Shown here piece by piece: positions 43,543 through 52,136 of a stretch of 64,000 nt of DNA; the stretch's first letter is position 1, and every line of letters starts with the position of its first letter. Below the pieces are notes generated by a model, which saw nothing but the letters and a program-made list of their open reading frames with translations, had not been told where the DNA came from and made no database searches. The DNA comes from Nitrosopumilaceae archaeon. GTDB lineage: Archaea; Thermoproteota; Nitrososphaeria; Nitrososphaerales; Nitrosopumilaceae. Location of the stretch: NCBI GenBank assembly GCA_035631875.1, contig DASQHX010000011.1, positions 1 to 64,000 of the forward strand, given 5' to 3'. A program made the position numbers and the translations under genes.

Positions 43543-44609
43543 AGACAGGTTGGTTCAAGAAAAAAGTAGATGAGCTTTCAAAACTAAAAGGATACAAAAA
43601 GCCTGACAAGTATTCAAACGTAATCAAGCTTGATTCAAACGAAAACTATGCAGTGAAAAGAGAATTTACTTTAGATTTGATTAGCCAAACACAGGAAAGT
43701 CTGGATATCAGGGAATATCCGTTAGGAGGCACAGAAAGACTCGTAGAAGCGCTTTCTGTTTATACCAAAATTCCGCCAGAAATGATAGGGGTGGGAAATG
43801 GTTCTGATCAGATAATTGATTTAATACTTACAAACTTTGCGTCAAAAGAAACAAAGATCCTGACATCAGAACCCACATTTGGTTTTTTTGAAGAGAGATG
43901 TAAACTATATTCTATTCCAACTATAAGAATTCCTTTTACAAATCGCATGACACTAGATATTGAAAAATTCATCTTAAATGCTAAGAAAGCAAAAATATTG
44001 TATCTTGATTCGCCAAATAACCCAACAGGATTTCAATTTACAAAAAATGAACTTGAACAACTAATTCGAGAATTTGAGGGTCTAGTCATAATTGATGAAG
44101 CATATGTTGAATTTGCTGATTATTCAGTACTTGATTTGACCAAAAAAGTAGATAATCTGATTGTTCTTAGAACATTATCAAAATCATTTGGACTTGCGGG
44201 CTTGCGTATTGGGTATTTTATTGCAAACAAAAAGGTGGCAGATGTTTTTAATAAAATCATTCAATACCCCTACCCATTAAACACAATTGCAATAGAATCT
44301 GGAATTTTGGCACTACAAAAATCAAAATATTTCTTAGATGTTGCAAATCAAATTAAAAAAGAAAGATTACGAATAATAGAAAAACTTCGTACTATGAAGG
44401 TGTTTGAAGTTTATGATTCAAAAGCAAATTTTGTTCTTTTTGTTGCACGTGGTTCTAGTCAACGCATCTACAAAGCTCTAATTGAACAGGGAATTTTAGT
44501 AAAAAACTTGGGAAAAATAGGTAACCACGAGGGATGCTTGAGAGTTACTGTAGGTTCTGAAGAGATGAATTCAAAATTTCTTTTGGCTATTCGTGATTTA
44601 TTGACATGA
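43539..44609 (+). CDS. hisC: Histidinol-phosphate aminotransferase
   Basis: PLP enzyme, 356 residues. LDSNENYAV, YPLGGTERL, VGNGSDQIIDL, LDSPNNPTG, IIDEAYVEF and LRTLSKSFGLAGLRIGY with PLP-Lys215 are all present. TTG start in a 4-base overlap with hisD. Distinct from the paralogue at 17933 in the cobalamin operon. Confidence 0.96.
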   Translation: MKTGWFKKKVDELSKLKGYKKPDKYSNVIKLDSNENYAVKREFTLDLISQTQESLDIREYPLGGTERLVEALSVYTKIPPEMIGVGNGSDQIIDLILTNFASKETKILTSEPTFGFFEERCKLYSIPTIRIPFTNRMTLDIEKFILNAKKAKILYLDSPNNPTGFQFTKNELEQLIREFEGLVIIDEAYVEFADYSVLDLTKKVDNLIVLRTLSKSFGLAGLRIGYFIANKKVADVFNKIIQYPYPLNTIAIESGILALQKSKYFLDVANQIKKERLRIIEKLRTMKVFEVYDSKANFVLFVARGSSQRIYKALIEQGILVKNLGKIGNHEGCLRVTVGSEEMNSKFLLAIRDLLT

Positions 44610-45592
44610 CACTTGAAAAATTAGATAACGGCATCTTTGTAGATACTTCAAAAACTGACAAAATAAAACGTCTTGATGGAATAATATTTGATTGCGATGG
44701 TGTACTAATTGATGTCTCAAACTCATATGATCTTGCCATAAAAAAAACAACTGACTTTGTTGTCAAGGAATTTGCAAAAATAGATCAATCTAACTTTGTA
44801 AATACCCAGATGATAAATGGTTTTAAAGACACAGGAGGTTTCAACGATGAAGTTGATGTTACTTATGCCATGATATTATCTATTGTTGCTGCAAAAAAAC
44901 TAAAAAAACCATTTTCAGAATTCATTTTTGATGTTATAAAGAATTCAGATCAAAGCGGAATACGATCGGTTGAAAAATATCTTGGAATTCTAAAAGTTGA
45001 TCTTTCTGAAATAAGAAAAAAACTTGCATATCCTGGACCTCGTTTCACAAGTGCACTGTCTTCTATTTTTGATGAAATATTTTATGGTACTAAATTATAT
45101 TATGATCTCTATAAAAAAAAGCCAAACTTTTTTGATGGAAAAGGGCTTATAGAAAATGACACAGTACTTGTAAAAAAACAACTAATAGATTCACTGAAAA
45201 AAAAACTTGGCAAAAAACCTGCTATTGTTTCTGGAAGAGGAATTATTTCTGCAGGATATTCGTTAAGGGAATTATTTGAAGAATTTGATCTAAAAAATTC
45301 AAAGTTTTTAGAAGATGAACCTCGTGAGCTTGCTAAGCCCAACCCTGCCTCGCTCATATCATCAATCAAAGGATCAGGTTTCACATGTACTTTGTATGTT
45401 GGCGATTCCATGGAAGACTATATCATGGCAAAAAAATCAGATGAAATAGGTAACAAGACAATTTTTTGTGGTATTTATGGTACCAGTAAAGAGCCTGAGA
45501 CAAAACGAAAACTCTTTGAGAAAAATAATGTAGAAATTATATTAGAAACCATAGATTTGATTCCGAAGACATTAAATCTAGTTGGGGCATAA
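44606..45592 (+). CDS. HAD superfamily phosphatase in the his operon (candidate histidinol-phosphatase)
   Basis: 328 residues of the haloacid dehalogenase superfamily: motif [16 protein letters not shown] with nucleophile Asp29 and Asp31, a long helical cap (about 45-200), motif II around AIVSGRG, motif [11 protein letters not shown] and motif [17 protein letters not shown]. It overlaps hisC by 4 bases and is followed by hisB, exactly where a histidinol-phosphate phosphatase would be useful; no PHP- or HisB-type phosphatase gene is seen in the window. The assignment rests on position, not on a known signature. Confidence 0.75.
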   Translation: MTLEKLDNGIFVDTSKTDKIKRLDGIIFDCDGVLIDVSNSYDLAIKKTTDFVVKEFAKIDQSNFVNTQMINGFKDTGGFNDEVDVTYAMILSIVAAKKLKKPFSEFIFDVIKNSDQSGIRSVEKYLGILKVDLSEIRKKLAYPGPRFTSALSSIFDEIFYGTKLYYDLYKKKPNFFDGKGLIENDTVLVKKQLIDSLKKKLGKKPAIVSGRGIISAGYSLRELFEEFDLKNSKFLEDEPRELAKPNPASLISSIKGSGFTCTLYVGDSMEDYIMAKKSDEIGNKTIFCGIYGTSKEPETKRKLFEKNNVEIILETIDLIPKTLNLVGA

Positions 45593-45615
45593 ACTCATTC
45601 TCTGCAGGAATTTAT

Positions 45616-46203
45616 ATGAAATCAAGAATAGGTAATATCAATAGGAAAACCAAAGAAACTCAAGTTTCTGTAACTGTAAATCTTGATGGAAATGGCAAAA
45701 TTTCTGTCATGACAGGAATTAATTTTCTTGATCACCTAATAACAAGCCTTGGGAAACATTCCATGCTTGATCTTAAACTGAACGCAGTTTCAAAAGATGG
45801 AATAGCACATCATTTGATTGAAGATGCTGCCATAGCACTTGCAAGTGCGATGGATTCTGCTCTTGGTAATAGATCTGGCATAGTAAGATTCGGACATGCC
45901 TCAGTACCAATGGATGAATCACTAGCTGAAGCATCACTTGATCTAGTTAAACGTCAATATCACAAAATTGATCTTGCAATTGAACAAAATCAATTAGAAG
46001 GAATATCCAAGGAAGATCTGGAACATTTCTTTCGTTCTTTTGCTCAGAATCTTAACATCTGTATGCATATCACTGTAAAGTATGGAGAAAATGATCACCA
46101 CAAAATTGAGGCAGCAATAAAGGCATTTGCAGTTGCATGGAGGACGGCTGTAGGGTCAGATAAAAAACAAAAAGGAATACCAAGTACTAAAGGTGCCATG
46201 TGA
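45616..46203 (+). CDS. hisB: Imidazoleglycerol-phosphate dehydratase
   Basis: 195 residues, single-domain dehydratase without phosphatase fusion. The manganese-binding histidine clusters are [48 protein letters not shown] and [18 protein letters not shown] preceded by AGGA; 23-base gap after the HAD gene. Confidence 0.97.
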   Translation: MKSRIGNINRKTKETQVSVTVNLDGNGKISVMTGINFLDHLITSLGKHSMLDLKLNAVSKDGIAHHLIEDAAIALASAMDSALGNRSGIVRFGHASVPMDESLAEASLDLVKRQYHKIDLAIEQNQLEGISKEDLEHFFRSFAQNLNICMHITVKYGENDHHKIEAAIKAFAVAWRTAVGSDKKQKGIPSTKGAM

Positions 46204-46808
46204 TGGTCAAAGTTGCAATATTTGATTATGGTGCAGGAAATATATTCAGTCTAAAGACATCCTTAGAAAAAAACGATGCAACTGTAGATGTAATAAATAG
46301 TCTTAACAATACAGATGAATACTCAGGACTCTTATTGCCTGGAGTTGGAAACTTTGATCCAGCAATCCATAGTTTAGCACTATCAAAAAAATCATTTAGA
46401 GATTTGGTAAAAAACCAAATTCCAGTTCTTGGAATTTGCCTTGGAATGGAAATGTTTTTTGAAAAAAGTGAAGAGGGAAAAGCAAGCGGACTTGGAGTTT
46501 TAGATGGAGAAGTAATTCTACTTCCAAACAAGCTCAAGATCCCACATATGGGTTGGAATGACTTGCAAATTAAAAAATCAAGTAAACTTTTGGAAGGAAT
46601 TCAAAATGGTTCATGGGTTTATTTTGTACACTCGTATAGGGCAAAACCACAAAACTCAGAAATAATAAAAGCAGATTCTGATTATGGAATAAGTGTTCCT
46701 GCAGTTATAGAGAGTGGTTCACTTTTTGGCACGCAATTTCATCCTGAAAAATCTGGCAAGGTGGGTTCAATAATGATTAAAAACTTTTTACGAGAGTGCA
46801 AAAAGTGA
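46203..46808 (+). CDS. hisH: Imidazole glycerol phosphate synthase glutaminase subunit
   Basis: Glutaminase partner of HisF. 201 residues; FDYGAGNIFSL, LLLPGVGNFDPAI, VLGICLGMEMFFE with the nucleophile Cys, and TQFHPEKSG with the His/Glu pair. ATG at 46203 overlaps the hisB TGA (TGATG). Confidence 0.97.
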   Translation: MVKVAIFDYGAGNIFSLKTSLEKNDATVDVINSLNNTDEYSGLLLPGVGNFDPAIHSLALSKKSFRDLVKNQIPVLGICLGMEMFFEKSEEGKASGLGVLDGEVILLPNKLKIPHMGWNDLQIKKSSKLLEGIQNGSWVYFVHSYRAKPQNSEIIKADSDYGISVPAVIESGSLFGTQFHPEKSGKVGSIMIKNFLRECKK

Positions 46809-47512
46809 AAGTTATTCCAGCAATTGACCTTATGGATGGTAAGGTAGTGCGCCTTGTTAAAGGAGATCCAAAAAATAAAACAATTTACAGTGATGATCCG
46901 GTAGAAACTGCAAAAAAGTGGCAAAATGCGGGTGCAGACACATTACACATAGTTGATCTTGACGCAACTCTTGGAACCGGTTCTAATTTGAAAATAATTA
47001 AAAAAATTGGACAAAACATTTCTATTCCAATTCAAGTTGCAGGTGGTTTACGTAATGAAGACATCATACATGACGTACTTTCTTTTGCATCAAAAGCTGT
47101 AATTGGCACACTTGCATTTAAAAAAAAAGAAATTTTGCCAAAAATTTTGGCAAAGTATGGTGAGAATAAAATCATCATATCTACAGATCAACTAAATGGA
47201 AAAATTGTTATAGATGGATGGAAACAAAGCACAGACATTGAATTGATATCTGGAATTGAAAGCTTTGTCAAACTGGGATTTTCTGAATTTCTCTTGACAA
47301 GTGTTGATCGAGATGGAACTATGCAGGGACCAGATCTAATATCTCTTCAGATGGCATGTGCCATAAAAAATACTAGAATCATTGCAAGCGGCGGAATATC
47401 AAGTCTAAAAGATACTATCGACGTGAAAAATTGTGGAGCACATGGAGTTATTCTTGGAAAAGCACTATATGATAGAAAAATTTCAATTGAACAGGTTCGG
47501 GAAATAATATGA
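46805..47512 (+). CDS. hisA: ProFAR isomerase HisA
   Basis: TIM-barrel isomerase for the aminoimidazole carboxamide ribotide step. [21 protein letters not shown] has the catalytic Asp; [38 protein letters not shown] with the second Asp, and [11 protein letters not shown] are phosphate- and substrate-binding loops. I chose the GTG at 46805 (GTGA overlap with hisH); a GTG at 46796 is the alternative. Confidence 0.95.
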   Translation: MKVIPAIDLMDGKVVRLVKGDPKNKTIYSDDPVETAKKWQNAGADTLHIVDLDATLGTGSNLKIIKKIGQNISIPIQVAGGLRNEDIIHDVLSFASKAVIGTLAFKKKEILPKILAKYGENKIIISTDQLNGKIVIDGWKQSTDIELISGIESFVKLGFSEFLLTSVDRDGTMQGPDLISLQMACAIKNTRIIASGGISSLKDTIDVKNCGAHGVILGKALYDRKISIEQVREII

Positions 47513-48312
47513 CTTTAACCAAGAGAGTAATTCCTTGTTTGGATGTAGACAAGGGAAGAGTTGTAAAAGGCATGCACTTTGCTTCCATAAAAGATGCAGG
47601 TGATCCTGTTCTATTGGCTGAAAAATACAGCAATGAAGGGGCTGATGAGCTTGTCTTTCTTGATATCACTGCATCAGAACAACAAAGGGAAACAATCAAA
47701 ACACTTGTCACTAAAGTTGCTCAAGTTATAGATATCCCATTTACAGTTGGCGGTGGTGTAAAAACGTTACAACATGCTAGAGACATTTTGTTAAGTGGCG
47801 CAGATAAAGTTGCAATAAACACTGGTGCTGTAAAAAATCCCGAAATTTTGACAAAACTTATGGAAATTTTTGGTAAACAGTGTGTTGTTGTTGCAATGGA
47901 TGTAAAACGTAATTATGATTTTAAAAAGGGAAAAAATATTTTTTCCAATAACTCTGAAAAATTTTGGTTTGAAGTGTATATCTATGGTGGAAAGACTCCG
48001 ACAGGCCTTGATGCAATAGAATGGGCAAAGGAAGTTGAAAGACGTGGTGCTGGTGAGATACTTCTTACAAGTATAGATATGGATGGCACAAAAGAAGGCT
48101 ATGATGTTCAGTTAACAAAGGAAATTGTAAACGCTGTTAACATACCTGTAATTGCCTCTGGAGGATGTGGAAAACCAAAACACATGCTAGATGTTTTTCT
48201 TCAAACTAATGTTGATGCAGCTTTAGCAGCATCAATATTTCATTATAAGACACATTCTGTAGACAGGGTTAAAGAATATCTAAAAGAAAATGGTGTTCCT
48301 GTTAGAATATAG
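47509..48312 (+). CDS. hisF: Imidazole glycerol phosphate synthase cyclase subunit
   Basis: 267-residue TIM barrel paralogous to His[20 protein letters not shown] with the catalytic Asp, [40 protein letters not shown] with the second Asp, [10 protein letters not shown]. Overlaps hisA by 4 bases. A short Lys-rich insertion (residues ~141-155, [12 protein letters not shown]) is seen where some archaeal HisF proteins are shorter. Confidence 0.97.
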   Translation: MTLTKRVIPCLDVDKGRVVKGMHFASIKDAGDPVLLAEKYSNEGADELVFLDITASEQQRETIKTLVTKVAQVIDIPFTVGGGVKTLQHARDILLSGADKVAINTGAVKNPEILTKLMEIFGKQCVVVAMDVKRNYDFKKGKNIFSNNSEKFWFEVYIYGGKTPTGLDAIEWAKEVERRGAGEILLTSIDMDGTKEGYDVQLTKEIVNAVNIPVIASGGCGKPKHMLDVFLQTNVDAALAASIFHYKTHSVDRVKEYLKENGVPVRI

Positions 48313-48348
48313 AAAAAGATTAAGAAAGGAAAGAAGGTAAGAATATTT

Positions 48349-48678
48349 ATGAAAAAAACAATTGAAGAGATTGATTTTGCAAAAGGAGATGGCCTCATTC
48401 CAGTTATAGTACAAGATGTAAATTCAAAGGAGGTTCTCACATTAGCATACACAAATAAAGAATCACTTGCACTAACACAAAAAACAGGAAACTCGTGGTT
48501 TTGGAGTAGATCTAGAAACAAGTTATGGATGAAAGGAGAAGAATCTGGAAATACACAAAAAGTAAGAGAGATTCTAGTTGACTGTGACTCTGATGCGATA
48601 ATTTATCTTGTAGAACCAGCGGGACCTGCATGTCATACTGGTAAAAGAGTCTGTTTTCACAACTCCCTTGAAAAATAA
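48349..48678 (+). CDS. hisI: Phosphoribosyl-AMP cyclohydrolase
   Basis: 109 residues, single-domain form. LTLAYTNKESLALTQKTG, WSRSRNKLWMKGEESGN, VDCDSDAIIYL and GPACHTGKRVCFH supply the zinc and magnesium ligands. Last gene of the operon, 36 bases after hisF; no HisE domain is fused and none follows. Confidence 0.96.
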   Translation: MKKTIEEIDFAKGDGLIPVIVQDVNSKEVLTLAYTNKESLALTQKTGNSWFWSRSRNKLWMKGEESGNTQKVREILVDCDSDAIIYLVEPAGPACHTGKRVCFHNSLEK

Positions 48679-48679
48679 A

Positions 48680-49177
48680 TTATTTACACAAATCAGGTGA
48701 TATTGCTTTTACTTCAGATTGACCGCCTGGAATCCAATCATTTGTGACATTAAATGATAAGGGATGATAAGGTACACCTTGAAAGATTATTCCCCAACGT
48801 CCTACCAATTCTGCTGGAGTACATATCTTCACTCCAACATCTATGGTATTAGGTTTAAAGAATTGATGGAAACTTGATTTGAGTGTACCGTTAAATGGAA
48901 TGGTATAATAAATATCTCCTTTAGGATCGACTACAACAATTTTACCAGCTTCATTTGGCTTTAAATTGCTTACAACCATAAAGACATATTCATCAAGCTT
49001 GTATTGGAATTTGTTTATTGCAAATGGGCCAGAAATATTCTGCCACTGAGCAGGGGCTACGGAAATTTGTTGTTGATTATAATAATAAATTCCACCAGCT
49101 ATTATGGCAGCTATTATAAATACGGAAATTATTGGACCGGTTTTTTTCTTTTTTTGACCAGCTGTTTTCTTTTTCAA
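48680..49177 (-). CDS. Membrane-anchored extracytoplasmic protein, unknown
   Basis: 165 residues: a very basic N-terminus (MKKKTAGQKKKKTG), one hydrophobic helix (about 17-35), then a ~125-residue beta-rich extracytoplasmic domain with two cysteines (VGVKICTPAEL and the C-terminal DLCK) that may form a disulfide. No recognised family. Convergent with hisI with one base between the stops. Confidence 0.65.
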   Translation of the reverse strand: MKKKTAGQKKKKTGPIISVFIIAAIIAGGIYYYNQQQISVAPAQWQNISGPFAINKFQYKLDEYVFMVVSNLKPNEAGKIVVVDPKGDIYYTIPFNGTLKSSFHQFFKPNTIDVGVKICTPAELVGRWGIIFQGVPYHPLSFNVTNDWIPGGQSEVKAISPDLCK

Positions 49178-49231
49178 TTAGGTGTCTTCCTTTTTATCTC
49201 CATTAATATTTTGTTGAAATGTAAAAAATTT

Positions 49232-49258
49232 AAAATTACCATGAATCTTGGTAATTTT
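49232..49258. promoter_or_regulatory. 9-bp inverted repeat in the thrC upstream region
   Basis: AAAATTACC and GGTAATTTT, separated by 9 bases, pair perfectly. It lies in the divergent 232-base gap between the 48680-49177 gene and thrC, closer to the former, so it could be an operator for that gene or a DNA hairpin. Confidence 0.3.
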
Positions 49259-49343
49259 TCAATATTTGATGTTGTTTTTTTGTTGTCTTTTTTGTATTAA
49301 TGGCAAAAAATCTATTAAATTTTACTGAATAAAGAATGCCTGA

Positions 49344-49364
49344 AAGTTAAGTAATACTTAACTT
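49344..49364. promoter_or_regulatory. 21-bp palindrome upstream of thrC
   Basis: AAGTTAAGT and ACTTAACTT are perfect 9-bp inverted arms around a 3-base centre, ending 45 bases before the thrC start and just upstream of TATA-like sequence (TTTTATG near 49377-49383). The size and symmetry suit a dimeric winged-helix repressor or activator, which is inference. Confidence 0.45.
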
Positions 49365-49409
49365 CATATTAGGACGTTTTATGTAGTATTTTATAAAGTC
49401 AGAATTATC

Positions 49410-50627
49410 TTGACTACGATAAAATCATTGCAGTGCAGAGAATGCAAAAAAGAGTATGCCCCTACATTCAAGTACATTTGTGATGAATGCTTTGGACCAC
49501 TGGATGTGCATTATGATTTTCCATCTGTAAACAAAAATACATTTACAAATCGTGAACACACATACTGGAGATATTTTGAACTACTCCCAATAGCAAAGAA
49601 ATCAAACATAGTTAGCATTGGAGCTGGCATGACTCCTCTGATAAAGGCAGAAAAACTTGGTGAAGCTCTTGGCTTGAATAATTTATATATCAAAAATGAT
49701 TCTGTAAATCCAACATTTTCATTCAAAGACAGACCTGCAGGAATCGCGGTATCAAAGGCAAAAGAATTTGGTCTTTCTGCTGTGGGATGTGCATCAACAG
49801 GAAACCTAGCATCAGCAACTGCGGCTCATGCTGCAAAAGGTGGTTTTCCATGTTATGTGTTTGCACCAAGTGACATAGAACATGCAAAAATCACGCAAGC
49901 TCTTGCGTATGGTGCCAATTTTATTGCAGTTGACGGAACATATGATGATGCAAATAGAATTGCGGCGCAGATAGGTGACAGCAAAGGAATTGGAATTGTA
50001 AACATAAACATGCGTTCATACTATGTAGAAGGATCAAAGACTTTGGCATTTGAAGTTGCTGAACAACTCAACTGGCAAGTGCCAGACAATCTAGTAATAC
50101 CTGTTGGGAGCGGAGCAATGTTAAATGCAATATGTAAAGGATTTGAAGAACTAGAAAGTCTCTCTTTGCTAGGTAAAGTTTCTAACATGCACATGATTGC
50201 AGCTCAGCCACGTGGATGTGCACCTATTGTTGACGCATTTAAGAAAAATAGTTCTGATGTTATACCTGTAGAAAGTCCAGATACAATAGCAAAAAGTTTG
50301 GCAATTGGAGATCCTGGTGACGGAAGATACGTACTAAAAAGACTAAAACAGTACAATGGTTATGCTGAAGAATCATCTAACCGAGAAATTCTTGAGGCCA
50401 TATTGTTACTTGCAAAAACAGAAGGAATCTTCACAGAACCTGCAGGGGGAGTGGCTGTTGCCGTTTTGAAAAAGATGATAGAAGAAAGAAAGATTGACAA
50501 AAATGAATCTACAGTTTGTTATGTGACAGGAAATGGACTAAAGGCAACTGAGGTTTTGATGGAAATTCTGTCAAAGCCTGAAACAATGCAAGCAGATATA
50601 GCAAAAATTTCTGCAATGGTGAGATAA
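49410..50627 (+). CDS. thrC: Threonine synthase
   Basis: PLP enzyme converting phosphohomoserine to threonine. 405 residues: an N-terminal zinc ribbon (Cys9, 12, 24, 27), then the fold-type II core with PLP-Lys106 in SFKDRPAGIAVSKA, CASTGNLASATAAHAA and the phosphate loop PVGSGAML. TTG start. The downstream MoaD-E1 gene begins on the very next base after its stop. asd at 16791 supplies the earlier step. Confidence 0.96.
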   Translation: MTTIKSLQCRECKKEYAPTFKYICDECFGPLDVHYDFPSVNKNTFTNREHTYWRYFELLPIAKKSNIVSIGAGMTPLIKAEKLGEALGLNNLYIKNDSVNPTFSFKDRPAGIAVSKAKEFGLSAVGCASTGNLASATAAHAAKGGFPCYVFAPSDIEHAKITQALAYGANFIAVDGTYDDANRIAAQIGDSKGIGIVNINMRSYYVEGSKTLAFEVAEQLNWQVPDNLVIPVGSGAMLNAICKGFEELESLSLLGKVSNMHMIAAQPRGCAPIVDAFKKNSSDVIPVESPDTIAKSLAIGDPGDGRYVLKRLKQYNGYAEESSNREILEAILLLAKTEGIFTEPAGGVAVAVLKKMIEERKIDKNESTVCYVTGNGLKATEVLMEILSKPETMQADIAKISAMVR

Positions 50628-51944
50628 TTGGCAAGCATAAAGTTCACAATTCCATCTGTTTTAAACAAAGGTGGAGGAGAAAAAAAAGTAGATGTTTTGG
50701 CAGTAACACTTTCGGAAGCATTTGCTAAAATTTCACAAACCATGGGAGATGAGTTTCAAAGACGTGTTTTAAACCCAGATGGCACTCCACGCTCTCTTAT
50801 CAATATCTACATCAATGGAAAAAACATGCGATTTTCTGGGGGAATGCAAACAATACTAAAAGACGGTGATGAAGTTTACATACTTCCTGCAGTAGCAGGA
50901 GGATCTGAGCTTTCAAGTAGAGATCTTGATAGATACTCAAGACAAGTCATGCTAGAAGAGATTGGTTATGAAGGGCAGCTTAGACTAAAAAACGCCAAAG
51001 TTTGTGTTGTAGGAATAGGTGGATTAGGAAACCCGATTGTTTCAAGACTTGTTGCAATGGGTATTGGAAAAATAAGAATAGTAGATAGAGATGTAGTTGA
51101 ATTATCTAACTTGCACAGACAGACAATGTTTGATGAATCAGATGTTGGCCAGATTAAAGTTGAAGCTGCAGCAAAGAAACTAAAAAAAATGAATTCAGAT
51201 GTTTCAATAGAAGCGTTACCTGTGTCTGTAAATGATTACACAGCTTTGGATATAGTAGAAGGATGTGATGTTGTTGTTGATGCATTAGACAGTGTTAATG
51301 CAAGATACTCTCTTAACAAGGCATGTGTTGCAAAAAAAATTCCATTTGTTACTGGAGCTGCAGTTGGAATTTCTGGACAGGCATTTACAATTTTACCAAA
51401 TCAAACTGCATGCTATCATTGTTTATTTCCCGCATTAGATGAAGATTCCATGCCAACATGCAGTACAGAAGGAGTTCATCCGTCAATTCTTTCTATCATA
51501 GGAGGAATCGAAGTTGCAGAAGCAGTCAAAATTGTTATTGGAAAAAAACCAAGTCTTGCAAACAAATTGCTTTATGTTGATTTGGATAACATGGAGTTTA
51601 GTTCAACCATTTTTTCAAAAGTAGATGAATGTCCCGTTTGTGGAACTGGCAAAAAAGAAGAACTACCAAAAGAAGAACTAATAATAGAAGAGCTTTGTGG
51701 CCGTAATAGGGGAAAACGTACATTTTCTATAACTCCAACTCAAATGTTTAATCTTGATGTAACCAAAGTAACAAACAATGCAGAAAAAAAGGGATTCAAA
51801 ATACAAAATCAGGGAGAGATGGGTTTTTCCATTTCATCAAATGATATCTTTGTAAGTTTCCTTAAACGTGGGTCTGCTGTTATAGTAGGGGAAAAGGACG
51901 AAGGATCTGCAATTACGCTATACAAGACACTAATTAGCATATGA
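50628..51944 (+). CDS. MoaD/ThiS-like domain fused to an E1-like (MoeB/ThiF) enzyme
   Basis: 438 residues. Residues 1-92 form a ubiquitin-like sulfur-carrier domain (NIYINGKNMRFSGGMQT, KDGDEVYILPAVAGG) ending in Gly91-Gly92, which continues directly into an E1 adenylation domain: RYSRQVMLEEIG, GIGGLGNP (129-136), DRDVVELSNLHRQ, DALDS, zinc cysteines 262/265 and CPVC near 338, and Cys278 in PTCSTEGVHP as the likely catalytic cysteine. About 75 further residues at the C-terminus are unassigned and replace the rhodanese domain of some MoeB proteins. Likely activates a sulfur carrier for molybdopterin, thiamin or tRNA thiolation. Starts TTG right after the thrC stop. Confidence 0.85.
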   Translation: MASIKFTIPSVLNKGGGEKKVDVLAVTLSEAFAKISQTMGDEFQRRVLNPDGTPRSLINIYINGKNMRFSGGMQTILKDGDEVYILPAVAGGSELSSRDLDRYSRQVMLEEIGYEGQLRLKNAKVCVVGIGGLGNPIVSRLVAMGIGKIRIVDRDVVELSNLHRQTMFDESDVGQIKVEAAAKKLKKMNSDVSIEALPVSVNDYTALDIVEGCDVVVDALDSVNARYSLNKACVAKKIPFVTGAAVGISGQAFTILPNQTACYHCLFPALDEDSMPTCSTEGVHPSILSIIGGIEVAEAVKIVIGKKPSLANKLLYVDLDNMEFSSTIFSKVDECPVCGTGKKEELPKEELIIEELCGRNRGKRTFSITPTQMFNLDVTKVTNNAEKKGFKIQNQGEMGFSISSNDIFVSFLKRGSAVIVGEKDEGSAITLYKTLISI

Positions 51945-52098
51945 AAACAGATTATAATAGATAGTTTTTATAGCTAAATAATAAAATTAAGCGAAATTGT
52001 AAAACCTATAACGTAAATATGTGAATTATTCATAAAATTATTGACTGCAATCAAAATTACATGAGAAGATCACAGATAATGAACAAATTGTCCATTAT

Positions 52099-52109
52099 AC
52101 TTATATATC
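52099..52109 (+). promoter_or_regulatory. TATA box of the S-layer gene
   Basis: ACTTATATATC, 27-38 bases upstream of the S-layer ATG, in a 192-base AT-rich gap with no other gene. It is a strong archaeal box A and predicts a leader of at most a few bases. Confidence 0.65.
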
Positions 52110-52136
52110 TAGTTTCAAGCAAAAATTACAATAACT

